A stretch of 64,000 nt of DNA. It comes from Papio anubis (Eukaryota; Chordata; Mammalia; Primates; Cercopithecidae). The DNA is taken from NCBI RefSeq assembly GCF_008728515.1, contig NC_044980.1:29962290-30026289 (forward strand), read 5' to 3'. A program made the translations under genes and the position numbers. Positions 22,497 to 32,750 of this stretch are shown here, piece by piece. Under the pieces are notes generated by a model. The model was given only the letters and a program-made list of their open reading frames with translations. It did not search any database and was not told the DNA's origin. The first letter of the stretch is position 1; each line of letters starts with the position of its first letter.

Positions 22497-22501
22497 TACC
22501 C

Positions 22502-23520
22502 AAAGAGCAGTCTGAGGAGTGGAAGAAAGAAATAACAAAGTAACAACCAGAGAAAGTGAACATTCCCTTCCATTTATATTTACTGTATTCTTTATTGTTA
22601 AAACCTACATGCCACAATGCTGACATTATTGTGTTTCTGAAGGTTCCATTGTTCTATTTAGATATAAGTTTCCAGCAGGTTGAGAATAAATTTAAAGAGA
22701 AAGTTTTATGTATTCCATAGATCAGTAGTCCTTTACTTAGTGTAGGAGAATCAGCTCGTTTGCTAAAAATTATTTGCAAAATAGTATGAATATGCATTTA
22801 TCTTAATAGAGAATTCTCAGCTTTTTCATCAAATCTTCACTGGGTCTATTTAAAAAAAAAACTACAACGTCAGACAATGTTAAGGATGATTGTTGTACTT
22901 CTTTGTGGGTTTTCTTTCCTGTTGTCTGTCATATTTCTTTCACTGTTGTGGAGTTTCTTTGGCACTGGGAAAGTATTCACTTCTGGACTTCTCAACCTAT
23001 AAGTCAAGTGCAATATTCATTGTTCCCCAGTTCCAAATCTTTACTTTCAGAAGATTTTTTCACCTTTCACTTCACATAGAAAAGAAGTCACATGATGTTA
23101 TCATTTCAACTTAAAAAGTGCTTTTACTCAACAGGGTAACTTTTTTTCTAAAAAGTTAGAGCAGGTCTCTCATATTCTCCAACCGGGCATCAAGCATATT
23201 TCTCCAAATTTCAGAGAATCCCAGCTGCCATAATTAATGCATTTCCTCAAGCCTTGTCAGTTTTACCTATGCCTTAATGTAAATTGTCACCTACTTGTGA
23301 AATTTACCTTTCTCCCTTACAAATACATACTTCAAAATGTATACCAACAAAAATGCCAAATAGAATGAGTCTAACTCTAAGATAACTAGAAGAAGGCATA
23401 ATTAAATCTCACATTAGTAAAAGAAAGGTATCTTTCAACATTAAAAAAAGATCAAAAAGAAAAATAAGGATATATTTCAACATATAAATTAAAAGAAAAA
23501 GTTCTTATGACTTTTCAACA
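22502..23520. other. Sequence with nothing assigned
   Basis: No gene or named repeat found. The 74-codon frame at 22890 has no recognisable domain. Confidence 0.35.
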
Positions 23521-23524
23521 GTTA

Positions 23525-23700
23525 AAGTAAGCCAGGTGTGGTGGTGTACACCTGTAGTCCCAGCTACTTGTGAGGCTGAGCTGTGAGGATGGCTGGAGGT
23601 CAGGACTTTGAGGCAGCAGTGAGCCATAATTGCACCATTGCACTCCAGCCTCAGCAACAGAGTGAGATCTTCTCTCCAGAAAAATAAAAATTAATAATAA
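23525..23700 (+). mobile_element. Alu monomer (FLAM/FRAM type)
   Basis: About 150 bp of 7SL-derived monomer followed by an A-rich tail with AATAATAAT. It lacks the second Alu arm and the central A-rich linker, so it is a fossil monomer or a deleted Alu. Confidence 0.7.
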
Positions 23701-23734
23701 TAATGTTAAATGTACTGATGAAATACAAATAAAA

Positions 23735-24099
23735 GACCAGGTGCAGTGGTTCATGCGTGTAATCCCAGCACTTTGGGAGGTCGAGGTGGGTGGATCACCT
23801 GAGGTTGGGAGTTTGACACCAGCCTGACCAACATGGAGAAACCCCGTCTCTACTAAAAATACAAAACATTAGTTGGGCATGGTGTTGTACGCCTATAATC
23901 CCAGCTACTCAGGAGGCTGAGACAGGAGAATTGCTTAAACTCACGAAGCAGGGGTTGTGGTGAGCTGAGGTGGTGCCATTGTACTCCAGCCTGGGCGCCA
24001 AGAGCGAAATACTGTCTCAAAAAACAGAAAAGGAAGGAAGGAAGGAAGGAAGGAAGGAGGGAAGAAAGGAAGAAAGGAAGAAAGGAAGAAAGAGAGAGA
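23735..24099 (+). mobile_element. AluS with GGAA/GAAA-rich tail
   Basis: Full-length dimeric Alu. A 14-bp direct repeat AAATACAAAYAAAA (23721-23734 and 24100-24113) flanks it, with one mismatch. The tail has expanded into a (GGAA)/(GAAA) microsatellite (about 24029-24096), a common fate of Alu tails. Confidence 0.93.
24029..24096. repeat. (GGAA)n/(GAAA)n microsatellite in the Alu tail
   Basis: Purine-only tract of alternating GGAA and GAAA units growing from the 3' end of the Alu at 23735. Homopurine, so able to form triplex DNA in principle. Likely length-variable. Confidence 0.9.
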
Positions 24100-24415
24100 A
24101 AATACAAACAAAAAAAAGGTAACATATAGGGCAGATAACAACCTAAATACATAATTAGTTCTTACAATCAATATCTTATGAAGATATGCCAAAGTATTTT
24201 TCCAAAAGAAAATACATAAAGAGGATGAGGAGTTAATTTACATACCAAAAACAGTACAAATTTATTCTTGCATTCAACGGAGATAGTTTGGAAGTCTACC
24301 TTGTATCAGGTACCATTTTAGGTGTTATTGACAGACCAATAACCGTAACAAAAGAGACAAGAGCTTATGTTCTAACAGGAATAGACTGAAAATAAAGAAG
24401 TTTTTTTGTATATAC

Positions 24416-24493
24416 ATACATATGTGTGTGTGTGTGTGTGTTCGCGCATGCGCGCGTACATATATGTGTGTGTGTATACATATATATATATGG
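24416..24493. repeat. Alternating purine-pyrimidine tract with CG-rich core
   Basis: Runs from (TA/TG)n through a (TG)n block, then CGCGCATGCGCGCG at 24443-24456, back to (TG)n and (TA)n. CGCGCATGCGCG (24443-24454) is a perfect palindrome. Apart from one TT step at 24441-24442 the strand alternates purine and pyrimidine, which is the pattern favouring left-handed Z-DNA. Seen directly; any structure is inference. Confidence 0.9.
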
Positions 24494-24629
24494 CATGGCA
24501 ATACATCTTCTAAAGTTGTTTTTAAGTAAAGAAAAATACTACCTGAGTTGGAAGTAAGTTAACAATAAATATAATCAACCTCAGCTTATATCAAAGTATA
24601 ATTAAAGTAACAATATAATTCCATTATTT

Positions 24630-24903
24630 GGGCCAGGTGTGGTGACTCACACCTGTAATTCCAGCACTTTGGGAAGCCAAAGTGGGAGGATTGCTTGTAT
24701 GGAGACCAGCCTGGGCAACATGGTGAAACCCTGTCTCTACAAAAAATACAAAAGTTAGCTAGGCATGGTGGTGCGCAACTGTAGTCCCAGGCACTCCGGA
24801 GGCCAAAGTGGGAGAATCACTTGAGCCTGGGAGGATGAGGCTGCAGTGGGCCGTGACTGCACCACTGCACTCCAGCCTGCAACAGAGTGAGACCCTGTCT
24901 CAT
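24630..24903 (+). mobile_element. AluJ element
   Basis: Dimeric Alu with many differences from younger subfamilies, including the 'gaggattgcttgtatggaga' region and the old-style right arm; the tail is short. AluJ is inferred from the divergence. No clear target duplication. Confidence 0.85.
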
Positions 24904-25009
24904 TCATACATATATATAACATATATAATAATTATTCACTTAAATATTTTTCAAGATTTTAAAAATAAAATAATATAGGTGTGAGTGTAAGGAGAGATGG
25001 TTACTTAAA

Positions 25010-25670
25010 ACCTGCTGGTGACAGCGTAAATTACTGGAGTCTGTCTGGAAAAACAACGTGGCCATATGCTGAAAATGCCTTTTGAGGATCTAAGTTTTTA
25101 TTTCAGCGATAACATTCTTAGGAATTTATCCTGCAGAGAAAAAAAAAACACTGAACAAGTGGGAAAAGATGAATACAGATGCTCCTCAACTTACCATGGA
25201 ATGATGTCCCAATAAGCCATGTAAAGTAAAAAAAAATCATAAATCCAACTGTTGTAGGCCAGGGACCATCTCTAAGTAAGGATGTTTATTACAGCACTAA
25301 TTTTAAAAACTAAATCAGGAAGCCATCTAAATAATGAAGAACAGGGTTAATAAAATAAATTTGTTACCAGCATACCAGAAACACTGTGTAGTTTTTAAAT
25401 CATATTTTAAAATGTATCTGATTACTTTTAAAGTAGTAATAACATACTATTATTTGAAACAATGTAGCCCCTGTGTTTTTAACTATATGTTCTTTTGGAA
25501 TTATATATTCAAGTCTGGAAGTATATAAGCCAAAATGTTAGTTTTTTTAAAATTCTGGAAAGTAGAGTTCTGAGTTGCTTATTTTTTTTGCGTTATATTA
25601 TTCAATAATTTCTAAGTTTTCTAAAAAGAAAGATTTGCATGTTAGACTTACAAAATTACAAAAATGGGTG
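25010..25670 (+). mobile_element. L1M 3' end, split by a MITE
   Basis: Order of segments follows an old L1M 3' end: 'ttcttaggaatttatcctgc' near 25114, then after the MITE 'ggatgtttattacagcacta' (25281-25300), 'gccatctaaataatg' and the 'tataagccaaaatgttag' stretch near 25525. Diverged and AT-rich; no ORF2 remains. Confidence 0.65.
25176..25272. mobile_element. Internally deleted Tigger-type MITE in the L1M
   Basis: About 97 bp. It opens CAGATGCTCCTCAACTTACC and closes with GGGACCATCTC, whose complement matches the opening bases, so the two ends are terminal inverted repeats with nearly no interior. TA precedes (25174-25175) and follows (25273-25274) it, the Tc1/mariner target site. It sits inside the L1M described at 25010, hence younger than that L1M. 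Confidence 0.7.
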
Positions 25671-26375
25671 TTATTTTAAAATAGGTTCCAAAAAGATGAT
25701 TGAAACTTTTATAACTGAAAAAATTACTTTTAAGTAGAACATAATGTTGTCATGTTAATCTGCAAAAGTCCACAGTCAGTGATGGAAAAATACTAAGGTA
25801 AACCTTCTTGTTTTAAAGTCAGCGCTCTTTGTAGGTTTGTGTAAACTTAAAAGGCCTCTACTCAGAATAACTTATCTCTGTATGGAAAGCAATGATGTAA
25901 TTTAAAAACTTCTCTTGATTTATCAGAAATAGAATATTGAGAAAAAATAACATGTAACTTTAAAAGTTTATCTTAAAAAAGATAAACAGTTGTCTCTAAT
26001 AAAAAGCAATTGACCTATTTTATAGTTGTGTATAAAGATAAAATAAAAAATATATTTGAAAGATTTTTATAAATTGCAAAATCTGTGCATAGTTTACTAA
26101 TTATATTACAAATATATAAAATGAAGTATTTCTTTCTTTTGCTACCTAGAATCTCAAATAGTTAAGAACTTCTCAAATGAGTAATGCAAGATCCTAAATG
26201 CTCTACTCTATAGAAGGGCTGCATAATTTCTGGTTGGAAAGTATACTTGAAAAAAAGAGTTATTGTCCTCCAGAAAAAAGGCAAATTTAAATAATCAAAA
26301 GAACGTATTCTTGGCTTTTAAAAAAAATGCTGTGTTTGGCATTCTTGTAGATAAATAGATGAGATGGATGGATGC
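25671..26375. other. AT-rich sequence, nothing assigned
   Basis: No gene or repeat family recognised. Confidence 0.35.

Positions 26376-26440
<65 letters not shown>
26376..26440. repeat. (ATAG)16 microsatellite
   Basis: Uninterrupted ATAG (GATA) tetranucleotide array of 16 units with imperfect flanking units on both sides (from 26351 to about 26450). Tetranucleotide arrays of this purity are usually highly polymorphic in humans. Confidence 0.97.
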
Positions 26441-26441
<1 letters not shown>

Positions 26442-26450
26442 GATAGAGAG

Positions 26451-27634
26451 ATAGAACACACATCTATTTATGCACATATGTGTATATGCATACATGTGTA
26501 CATTCTCTGCCAATATGAATAATATTTAAAATCTCAAAATAGCCTGAATATAATTGAAAGGAGAATGCTTTATTCCTTACCCAAAAAGTGATGGATTTAG
26601 CATCAAGAGACAAATGTTCATTTGCTTGAATCTGTGAACATTTAGATGATGCCAGAACTTCTTCCCCAATCCTCCCCTCACTCACACCAGAATCTTTCTT
26701 TCTCATGAAATTCCAGAAACGTAGTCATTTCCCACACTTCTGCAGAGTTTGTGCTTTTCACAAACCTTGCTGAGACTGCCTCAGTTGTATGAGCAAAATG
26801 ACTGGCATGGCTGAGAAACAATGTGAAGACTGAAAGTACCAGGCCGGCCACATTCTCCTCCAGGAACGACAGGAACGTGGCAAGGCTTTAATATCTATGA
26901 AGAATAATACAGAAAGTGCACTTGGACAAAATGCAAATGATGGCAGCAATTATACCCTCAGAGATGATAGGATTTAAAGAAACAGTCCGATTACTCAAAA
27001 ATAGCCATTATAATGCTACAAAGTTCCCAGGGAATTAAGAAAATCTCAATATCTCCTAAAGAGGTACATGGTTTTAGTGACAGAAAAACATTTAAACTTC
27101 ATTATCCTTTTAAAGAATCCTGCTAGCAAAAGACATCAATATTTGTTTGAAAATAGGATGAAAGCCATATTTGGCAGAAGCATGTTTGAAGTCTTTCCAG
27201 AATGTATTTTTGCTCTCAATGGGACAACGGAACTTGGCCTTTCCCCAACTTTAGAAAGGCATACACATATTCATATGTGTACATGTTTATGTCAAAGCAA
27301 ATGAAAAGTATAACTTTAACAGATGTTCCTCCCTCCCCTCTAACCCAAGTCACTTTTTTCCCTGACAGTCATGCATAAACACAATTAGTAAAGACTGACA
27401 AAATTATGATAGCTGTGTTGATGCTTTGAAGGGCTATTTGTGTGACCAAGAGAAAAAAAAAAAAAAAGACCATCAGGTGTCCTTTTTCATATGTGTTTAT
27501 ATATGTGAGATATCTCTTTGAAAGAACACAGCTTCATAAATACTATGTCATGTCAGTAATCTGCAACTTCTTTGTCTACACTCAGAAATATGTCCTGGAG
27601 GGTTTTCCATTGCTAGAACATAACTTCTTTTAAC
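26451..27634. other. Sequence with nothing assigned
   Basis: About 1.2 kb without recognised repeats. It is less AT-rich in 26760-26960 than most of the window. No coding frame is supportable. A candidate place for conserved non-coding sequence, but there is no evidence here beyond the lack of repeats. Confidence 0.35.
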
Positions 27635-27895
27635 TATGAACAAGATCCATTACATAATAATGCATAATATTTATTTAACTCATTATGAACAAGACATTTT
27701 GGTATTTTACCTGGACTGTTTTATTCAATTCTCATAAATGAGTTAGATATACATTAGCATTTCTAATTTACAAATAGAAAATAAAGTCACAGAGAAGTAT
27801 AGCTACATACTCAAGGTCACACTGTGAGGAAAAAGCAGAGCTGAATTTTAAATCCAGATGGTTGGATTCTTCTCTATAATATTTTACAACCTCCT
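27635..27895 (-). mobile_element. MIR SINE
   Basis: Matches the reverse complement of MIR in order, including 'ctcataaatgagttagata' (27731-27750), 'tacaaatagaaaataaagt' (27770-27788) and 'ctcaaggtcacactgtgagg' (27811-27830). Confidence 0.8.
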
Positions 27896-28104
27896 TTATA
27901 GATGCCTACTTTTTAAAATATTCCCTCATTAGTGGACAATTAGTTTATTAGAAACTTTGCTTAATAAACATTGCTTCTGTAAACATCCTTGTCTCAACCT
28001 CTTTGTGTGCTCATTTGAGCACCCCTGTTACACACTTAGACGTGCAGTTCCTAGCGGAAGATTACTCATAGGTCGTCCTTCAGTACTTACCTTAACATAA
28101 AGCC

Positions 28105-28345
28105 TAGAAGATAAGAGCTTTCAGCTACGAATCACTCAGACCTAAATTCAAATATGTTTTCTAGTAAGGGGCTTTGGGGAAAAGGTCTTTGGAAACCTGT
28201 TTACTCATATATACAGTGAGAATGCTGACACTACCTCTCAAAATTTTGTTAGAGAATAAACGAGTTAATGCATATGAAGAGCTTAATCTAGTACCTAGTA
28301 TATGGTGAGTATTCAGGAAATAATTGCTATTGTTATCAACTTTAT
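28105..28345 (+). mobile_element. MIR SINE
   Basis: Sense-orientation MIR with the recognisable 'aacctgtttactcatatata' (about 28195), 'gagaataaacgagttaatgca' region (about 28253) and 'agtacctagtatatggtgag' (28290 on) blocks in order. Confidence 0.75.
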
Positions 28346-28466
28346 TGGGAAACCTCTGTACCCCAAGTCTAAGGTAAATGTCCTACTATACATTCCCATT
28401 TTATCCATTTTACCCCATGATGCCCTATAAACCATACATCATTCCTTCCCATTATAATGTAAGCAA

Positions 28467-28498
28467 TCTCTCTCTCTCTCTGTCTCTCTCTGTGTCTG
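28467..28498. repeat. (CT)n microsatellite
   Basis: Short interrupted CT repeat (TC/TG units). Seen directly. Confidence 0.85.
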
Positions 28499-28686
28499 TA
28501 AAGGTACCTGATACCATCCATGTTTCATGAAAAAGCAAGTAATGGAGGTGTAGAAAATAAATTCCCAAAGGCTCTTTCTAATTCTCCCCCATCTTTTTGA
28601 CTATCAATCTAAGAATCTTTTAATCATATTGATTTCTTTCTATTCATTTAATCCAAACACAATTTTTCTTTGTTGTAGTATTATTT

Positions 28687-28996
28687 TTGTTTTGTTTTGT
28701 TTTTTTGTTTTTTTGAGACAGAGTCACTCTGTCGCCCAGGCTGGAGTGCAGTGGCGTATCCTCGGCTCACTGCAAGCTCCGCCTTCTGGGTTCACGCCCT
28801 TTTCCTGCCTCAGCCTCCCGAGTAGCTGGTACAACAGGTGCCCGCCACCTCGCCCAGCTAATTTTTTGTGTTTTTTTTAGTAGAGACAGGGTTTCACCGT
28901 GTTAGCCAGGATGGTCTAGACCTCCTGACCTCGTGATCCGCCCGCCTTTGCCTCCCAAAGTGCTGGGGTTACAGGCGTGAGCCACCGCACTCGCCC
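28687..28996 (-). mobile_element. AluY element
   Basis: Full-length Alu in minus orientation, with poly(T)/TTTTG tail at the left. Young-type features such as 'ctgacctcgtgatccgcccg' (28924 on) support AluY. Flanked by TCTTTGTTGTA(GT)ATTATTT at 28667-28686 and TCTTTGTTGTATTATTT at 28997-29013, a target duplication that differs by a few bases. Confidence 0.93.
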
Positions 28997-29029
28997 TCTT
29001 TGTTGTATTATTTCATGGGCCAATAATGC

Positions 29030-29209
29030 AAAAAATTAGCCGGGCTTGGCGGTGGGCGCCTGTAGTCCCAGCTACTTGGGAGGCTGAGGCAGGAGAATGG
29101 CGTGAACCCGGGAGGCGGAGCTTGCAGTGAGCCGAGATCGCGCCACCGCACTCCAGTCTGGGCAACTGAGCGAGACTCCGTCTCAAATTAAAAAAAAAAA
29201 AAAAAAAAA
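29030..29209 (+). mobile_element. 5'-truncated AluY
   Basis: Right arm of a young Alu in plus orientation with 'tggcgtgaacccgggaggcgg' character (29098 on) and a 20-base A tail. It starts at the A-rich linker, so the left monomer is missing. No target duplication found. It lies 33 bp from the full AluY in the opposite orientation. Confidence 0.9.
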
Positions 29210-29210
29210 C

Positions 29211-30608
29211 TGAATGAAAGACAACCAGTTTTAAAAGACTGAAATCCGTTTGAAATATACAACCGAGCTAAATTCAACCCCCCAAAATGATACATTTAGG
29301 TTCTGATCAGATCAATATGACAACTATGCAGGCTCCTACAGGCCACAAAGTAAAAATGTGGTTCCAGCTCTCGCATTTAGTGATGCACATCCATCAAAAT
29401 AAGTGAAGAGTGAGAAATTTCCATTTTATTCTGAATTGTATAGACACAGCATGAAGTTGTTGCAGTTTGTTTTATTCAGTTTGCCTGGGGGGAAAACTCA
29501 TTTTGCAGTTTTAATAATATATTCAGATGGTTCAGTGATGAATAGCATTTCAGAACTTTTAATCAGCTCACCAAAATGACTAGAGTAAACTGAACCTGTG
29601 AAGTCTTAATAGAGATGAGAGGAAATGTCACTTAACTTATACTAACTATACTAACATCACTTATTATCAATTTATCATATACTTTGAATTTTTATTTCAT
29701 TAATTCTGTAAGGTTTTTTCCCACTCTTTTGTCCTGCCTCGCTAGATTTTATTCTTCATTCGTTTCAGTATAACTTTGTGTCTTCATAACTGACTTCGAC
29801 TCCTATATTTGGAAATTCTGCTATCACTTGAATAGAAACTTGGGGTTCATTCTTGTTAAGGTCAAAAGAGCAAGTATCTGCAGCTGAATTTGTTGCTTGC
29901 CAAAGTACACAAGTGAAATGAAATATAGGGAAAGTTTCCAAAGTGAGAATGAAAACAGATACACAACTTCAGGGAACTGGAAGTAGACTGGGTTTCATCT
30001 CCCTGATCCATGTAATTTCTTCTCTTTTCCACTGTTTTCATCATTCTGTATGTGCATGTTGCATAATTTGTTATGAGAAAACTGTGAGAGAATTTAAAGA
30101 ATGCAGTGGAGATTTGGGAGCTGGGTTCAATCCTGAAATTCATTTATGTCAACATCAGGCAGTAAAGGAAGTAAGTAAGTTGCAGAACTTCGCGAGAGAC
30201 TTTATCCAAAGCAGCACAGAGAGACAGAACATAAAAAAATAAGGAGCAGAGTCCTGTCTGTGCCCAGATGCAAAAACTTGGAAAGTATTTGTCAGCTCTG
30301 GCAGTTTCTGCCAAACAAGCAATACTATAAGGCAGAGGCAGACTTCCAAATGGCCTGAACCATCAGTCCCAATCCTACCACCGTGTACCCAAAACACCCA
30401 TTAAGGGTTGATGCACAGCAGCCTTGATCCTGTGCCCACTGTGATAGGTTCCAACTCTCCTTCCAGAGAGCAGAGTGATTATTTCTGACTCCTCTCCTAC
30501 TAACCACTACACTAATGAGTTGTTCCTTTAATGATCATGTGGGGTTTTGAAAGAAATAATTGGCTTAGCATAGAAAAGAGAAATATTAAAATCGTGTCTT
30601 AAATATCA
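29211..30608. other. Sequence with nothing assigned
   Basis: About 1.4 kb without a recognised repeat. Overlapping 80-99 codon frames on both strands near 29943-30507 are not supported as genes. Confidence 0.35.
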
Positions 30609-30788
30609 TTTTAAAAACCTCTCCATGTGATATATCAAAGTTCCAAAACAAAACTATAATTAGTTGGATCTCTAATGGAAAACATAGGTGTAGTGAAGTT
30701 TTAAAAACTTCTCTGTGTCATACATCAAAGTTCCAAAACAAAAGTATAATTAGTTGGGGCTCTAGTGAAAAATACGGGTATAGTGAAG
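30609..30788. repeat. 90-bp tandem duplication
   Basis: Two adjacent copies of a 90-bp unit (30609-30698 and 30699-30788), each starting TTTTAAAAAC and ending TAGTGAAG. By hand count about 14 of 90 positions differ (about 16%), so it is old. The unit is single-copy-looking, not a known repeat. Confidence 0.9.
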
Positions 30789-32704
30789 TTCTTATATTAA
30801 CTTCAGCACCTTAGCCCTGTGGAATTGGTAAAAACTCTCAGCTGTAAGAAATGCTTGATTCTCTCAAGATACTCTTCTCAGGTAAATTTCTCAGTCCTTT
30901 TGTATCCACCATGTAGTCATTATCTATGACTAATCACAATCCATAATATGCTGGGCATTTTCTTATATTTGTGCTGATAAATATTTTCATAGAAGTGTTT
31001 CTGACAGCTATTGTTCAGTTTTGTAGATTCTGCTTTTCTTAAACCTTTGTGGCTCTAAGAACGGCTACTCCTAATTTGATACTCTCAAAGCCAAAAGGTA
31101 TAGTGGCTCATTAATTTGCAACTGATGTTGTGCAAATGCTATCAATAACTTCTGATCGCTTCCACAGGATAGCCTTCTGAGTTGCATTCCAACTACCCAG
31201 AAGTAATTGGTTATACTTCGTTCTTGGATAGTCTTCTAAAATAGCTTCCTAAATTAATGCTAAGGTGTTATGTACACATCTCTGGGTCAATGAGGTGTGG
31301 TTTACAAAAGCGTTTATTCATTCATTTAATAATTTATAAATCACTTATTGCAAACACATTTATGGTGAAGCAATGTGAATGACCCAGGGCTATGAAGACA
31401 CGGTTTATTCACATTACAATCTGGTAGAGAGAGATAACATATAAACCAGTATGTGTATAAAATGTGATATACACTGTAGAAAAGACTCAGCAGAAGAAAA
31501 AGGAAATGGTCAACTCTACCTGGGGAGAAAAAAAAATAGTCTTTTCTATAGCCCAAGAATTCCTGACATACCATTAAAAGAATATTGTGTGCAGCTAAAA
31601 TATGTCATTAAATTAAAACTTTGAATATATAACATTATGGACAAACAAGGATATTCAGTGAGTATTCCAAAACTTTACCCTCGTCCACATCCAGAAGCAA
31701 AAAGTGAATTCATAGCTTGTAAATGTTGATCTCAAATGGGAAAATAAAGGAAAACATTTGTTTTCTAGCATGCTTTCTAGAAATTCCCAGTTTTCTTCTC
31801 TTTGTGTTTCACCTCCCTGTCAGAACCCAGTAACGTCAAACTTTCCAACAAAAAGTTAATGGCTGTGTTCACTTCCGAAGAGAATCAATTAAATTTATAC
31901 GTTTCATAATTTTTTACAATGCTAGACTTGCATTGAAAAGATTGATTTTTGTATTCCATTCTCCTTAAAAGTTACTCTTTAAAAGAAGCATACCTTAAAA
32001 TATTTTAATTAATATAAGATAAAAATTATACATTAAATATTTTCAGTGAAGCACAACTTTTATGCTATCACCTTTCATCTTTGACCCCCCAAATTCAGTA
32101 TAAAATTATAGCTCTATAGCATTAATTGCTACTGCTTTCTATAAAAAGGTTTTTGATAATTTTCATGTTCCAGATCTGCAAATTCCATTCTGTGATACTT
32201 TTTTTGTTTCAAAGTAATCATTAATAGAATTAAGTCATTTTTAGTTATCAGGCATGTAAAGACTAGGAAAAACATTTGTTAGCAGATTCATAGGATTCTC
32301 TAGTTGAGACTGATGTGATTATTTATAGCACTAAATCTCTAAAAAGCATGAAATTCTCTTTCATACTCTCACCTTCATGAAGTCTATGAAAATTGATCAG
32401 TTGGAATAGTTCATATTTGACTTCCTATAAGAAAAAGTCAGTAAAAAAAAGGTAGATAAAGCTTGTCTTTGGGCATTATAAAATCCAATTTTAAAAATAA
32501 GAGTTTTGATCTATATATGATGATTCTGAATGCATAACCATTAATTTAACAATAGAAGGCAGATAAGAATTATTTGACTCATATGGTCTAATAAAGTTTT
32601 AGAAATTAAATAATGCATGTAATTTTGCAGAGAGCAAAGAAATACATTTGAAAGGATATAATCACCTATCATCTCTTCCCACAGGACAACCACTATTTTC
32701 TAGT
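30789..32704. other. AT-rich sequence, one possible old repeat
   Basis: No gene. Around 31310-31345 the 'attcattcatttaataattt' stretch resembles an old mammalian repeat motif seen again near 59930 and 63370 in this window. The rest is unassigned. Confidence 0.35.
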
Positions 32705-32715
32705 ATACACACACA

Positions 32716-32750
<35 letters not shown>
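32705..32750. repeat. (AC)n microsatellite
   Basis: AC/TG dinucleotide run with few interruptions (one AG and one GC step). Confidence 0.95.

Noticed and set aside
23853..24192. 99- and 83-codon frames rich in Phe/Leu/Ser
   Set aside because: Antisense translation of the Alu and its GGAA/GAAA tail.
24443..24456. CpG island
   Set aside because: Only 14 bp; not an island. Reported as a Z-DNA candidate instead.
28629..28880. 83-codon frame starting in TTTG repeats
   Set aside because: Alu translation of the AluY at 28687-28996.
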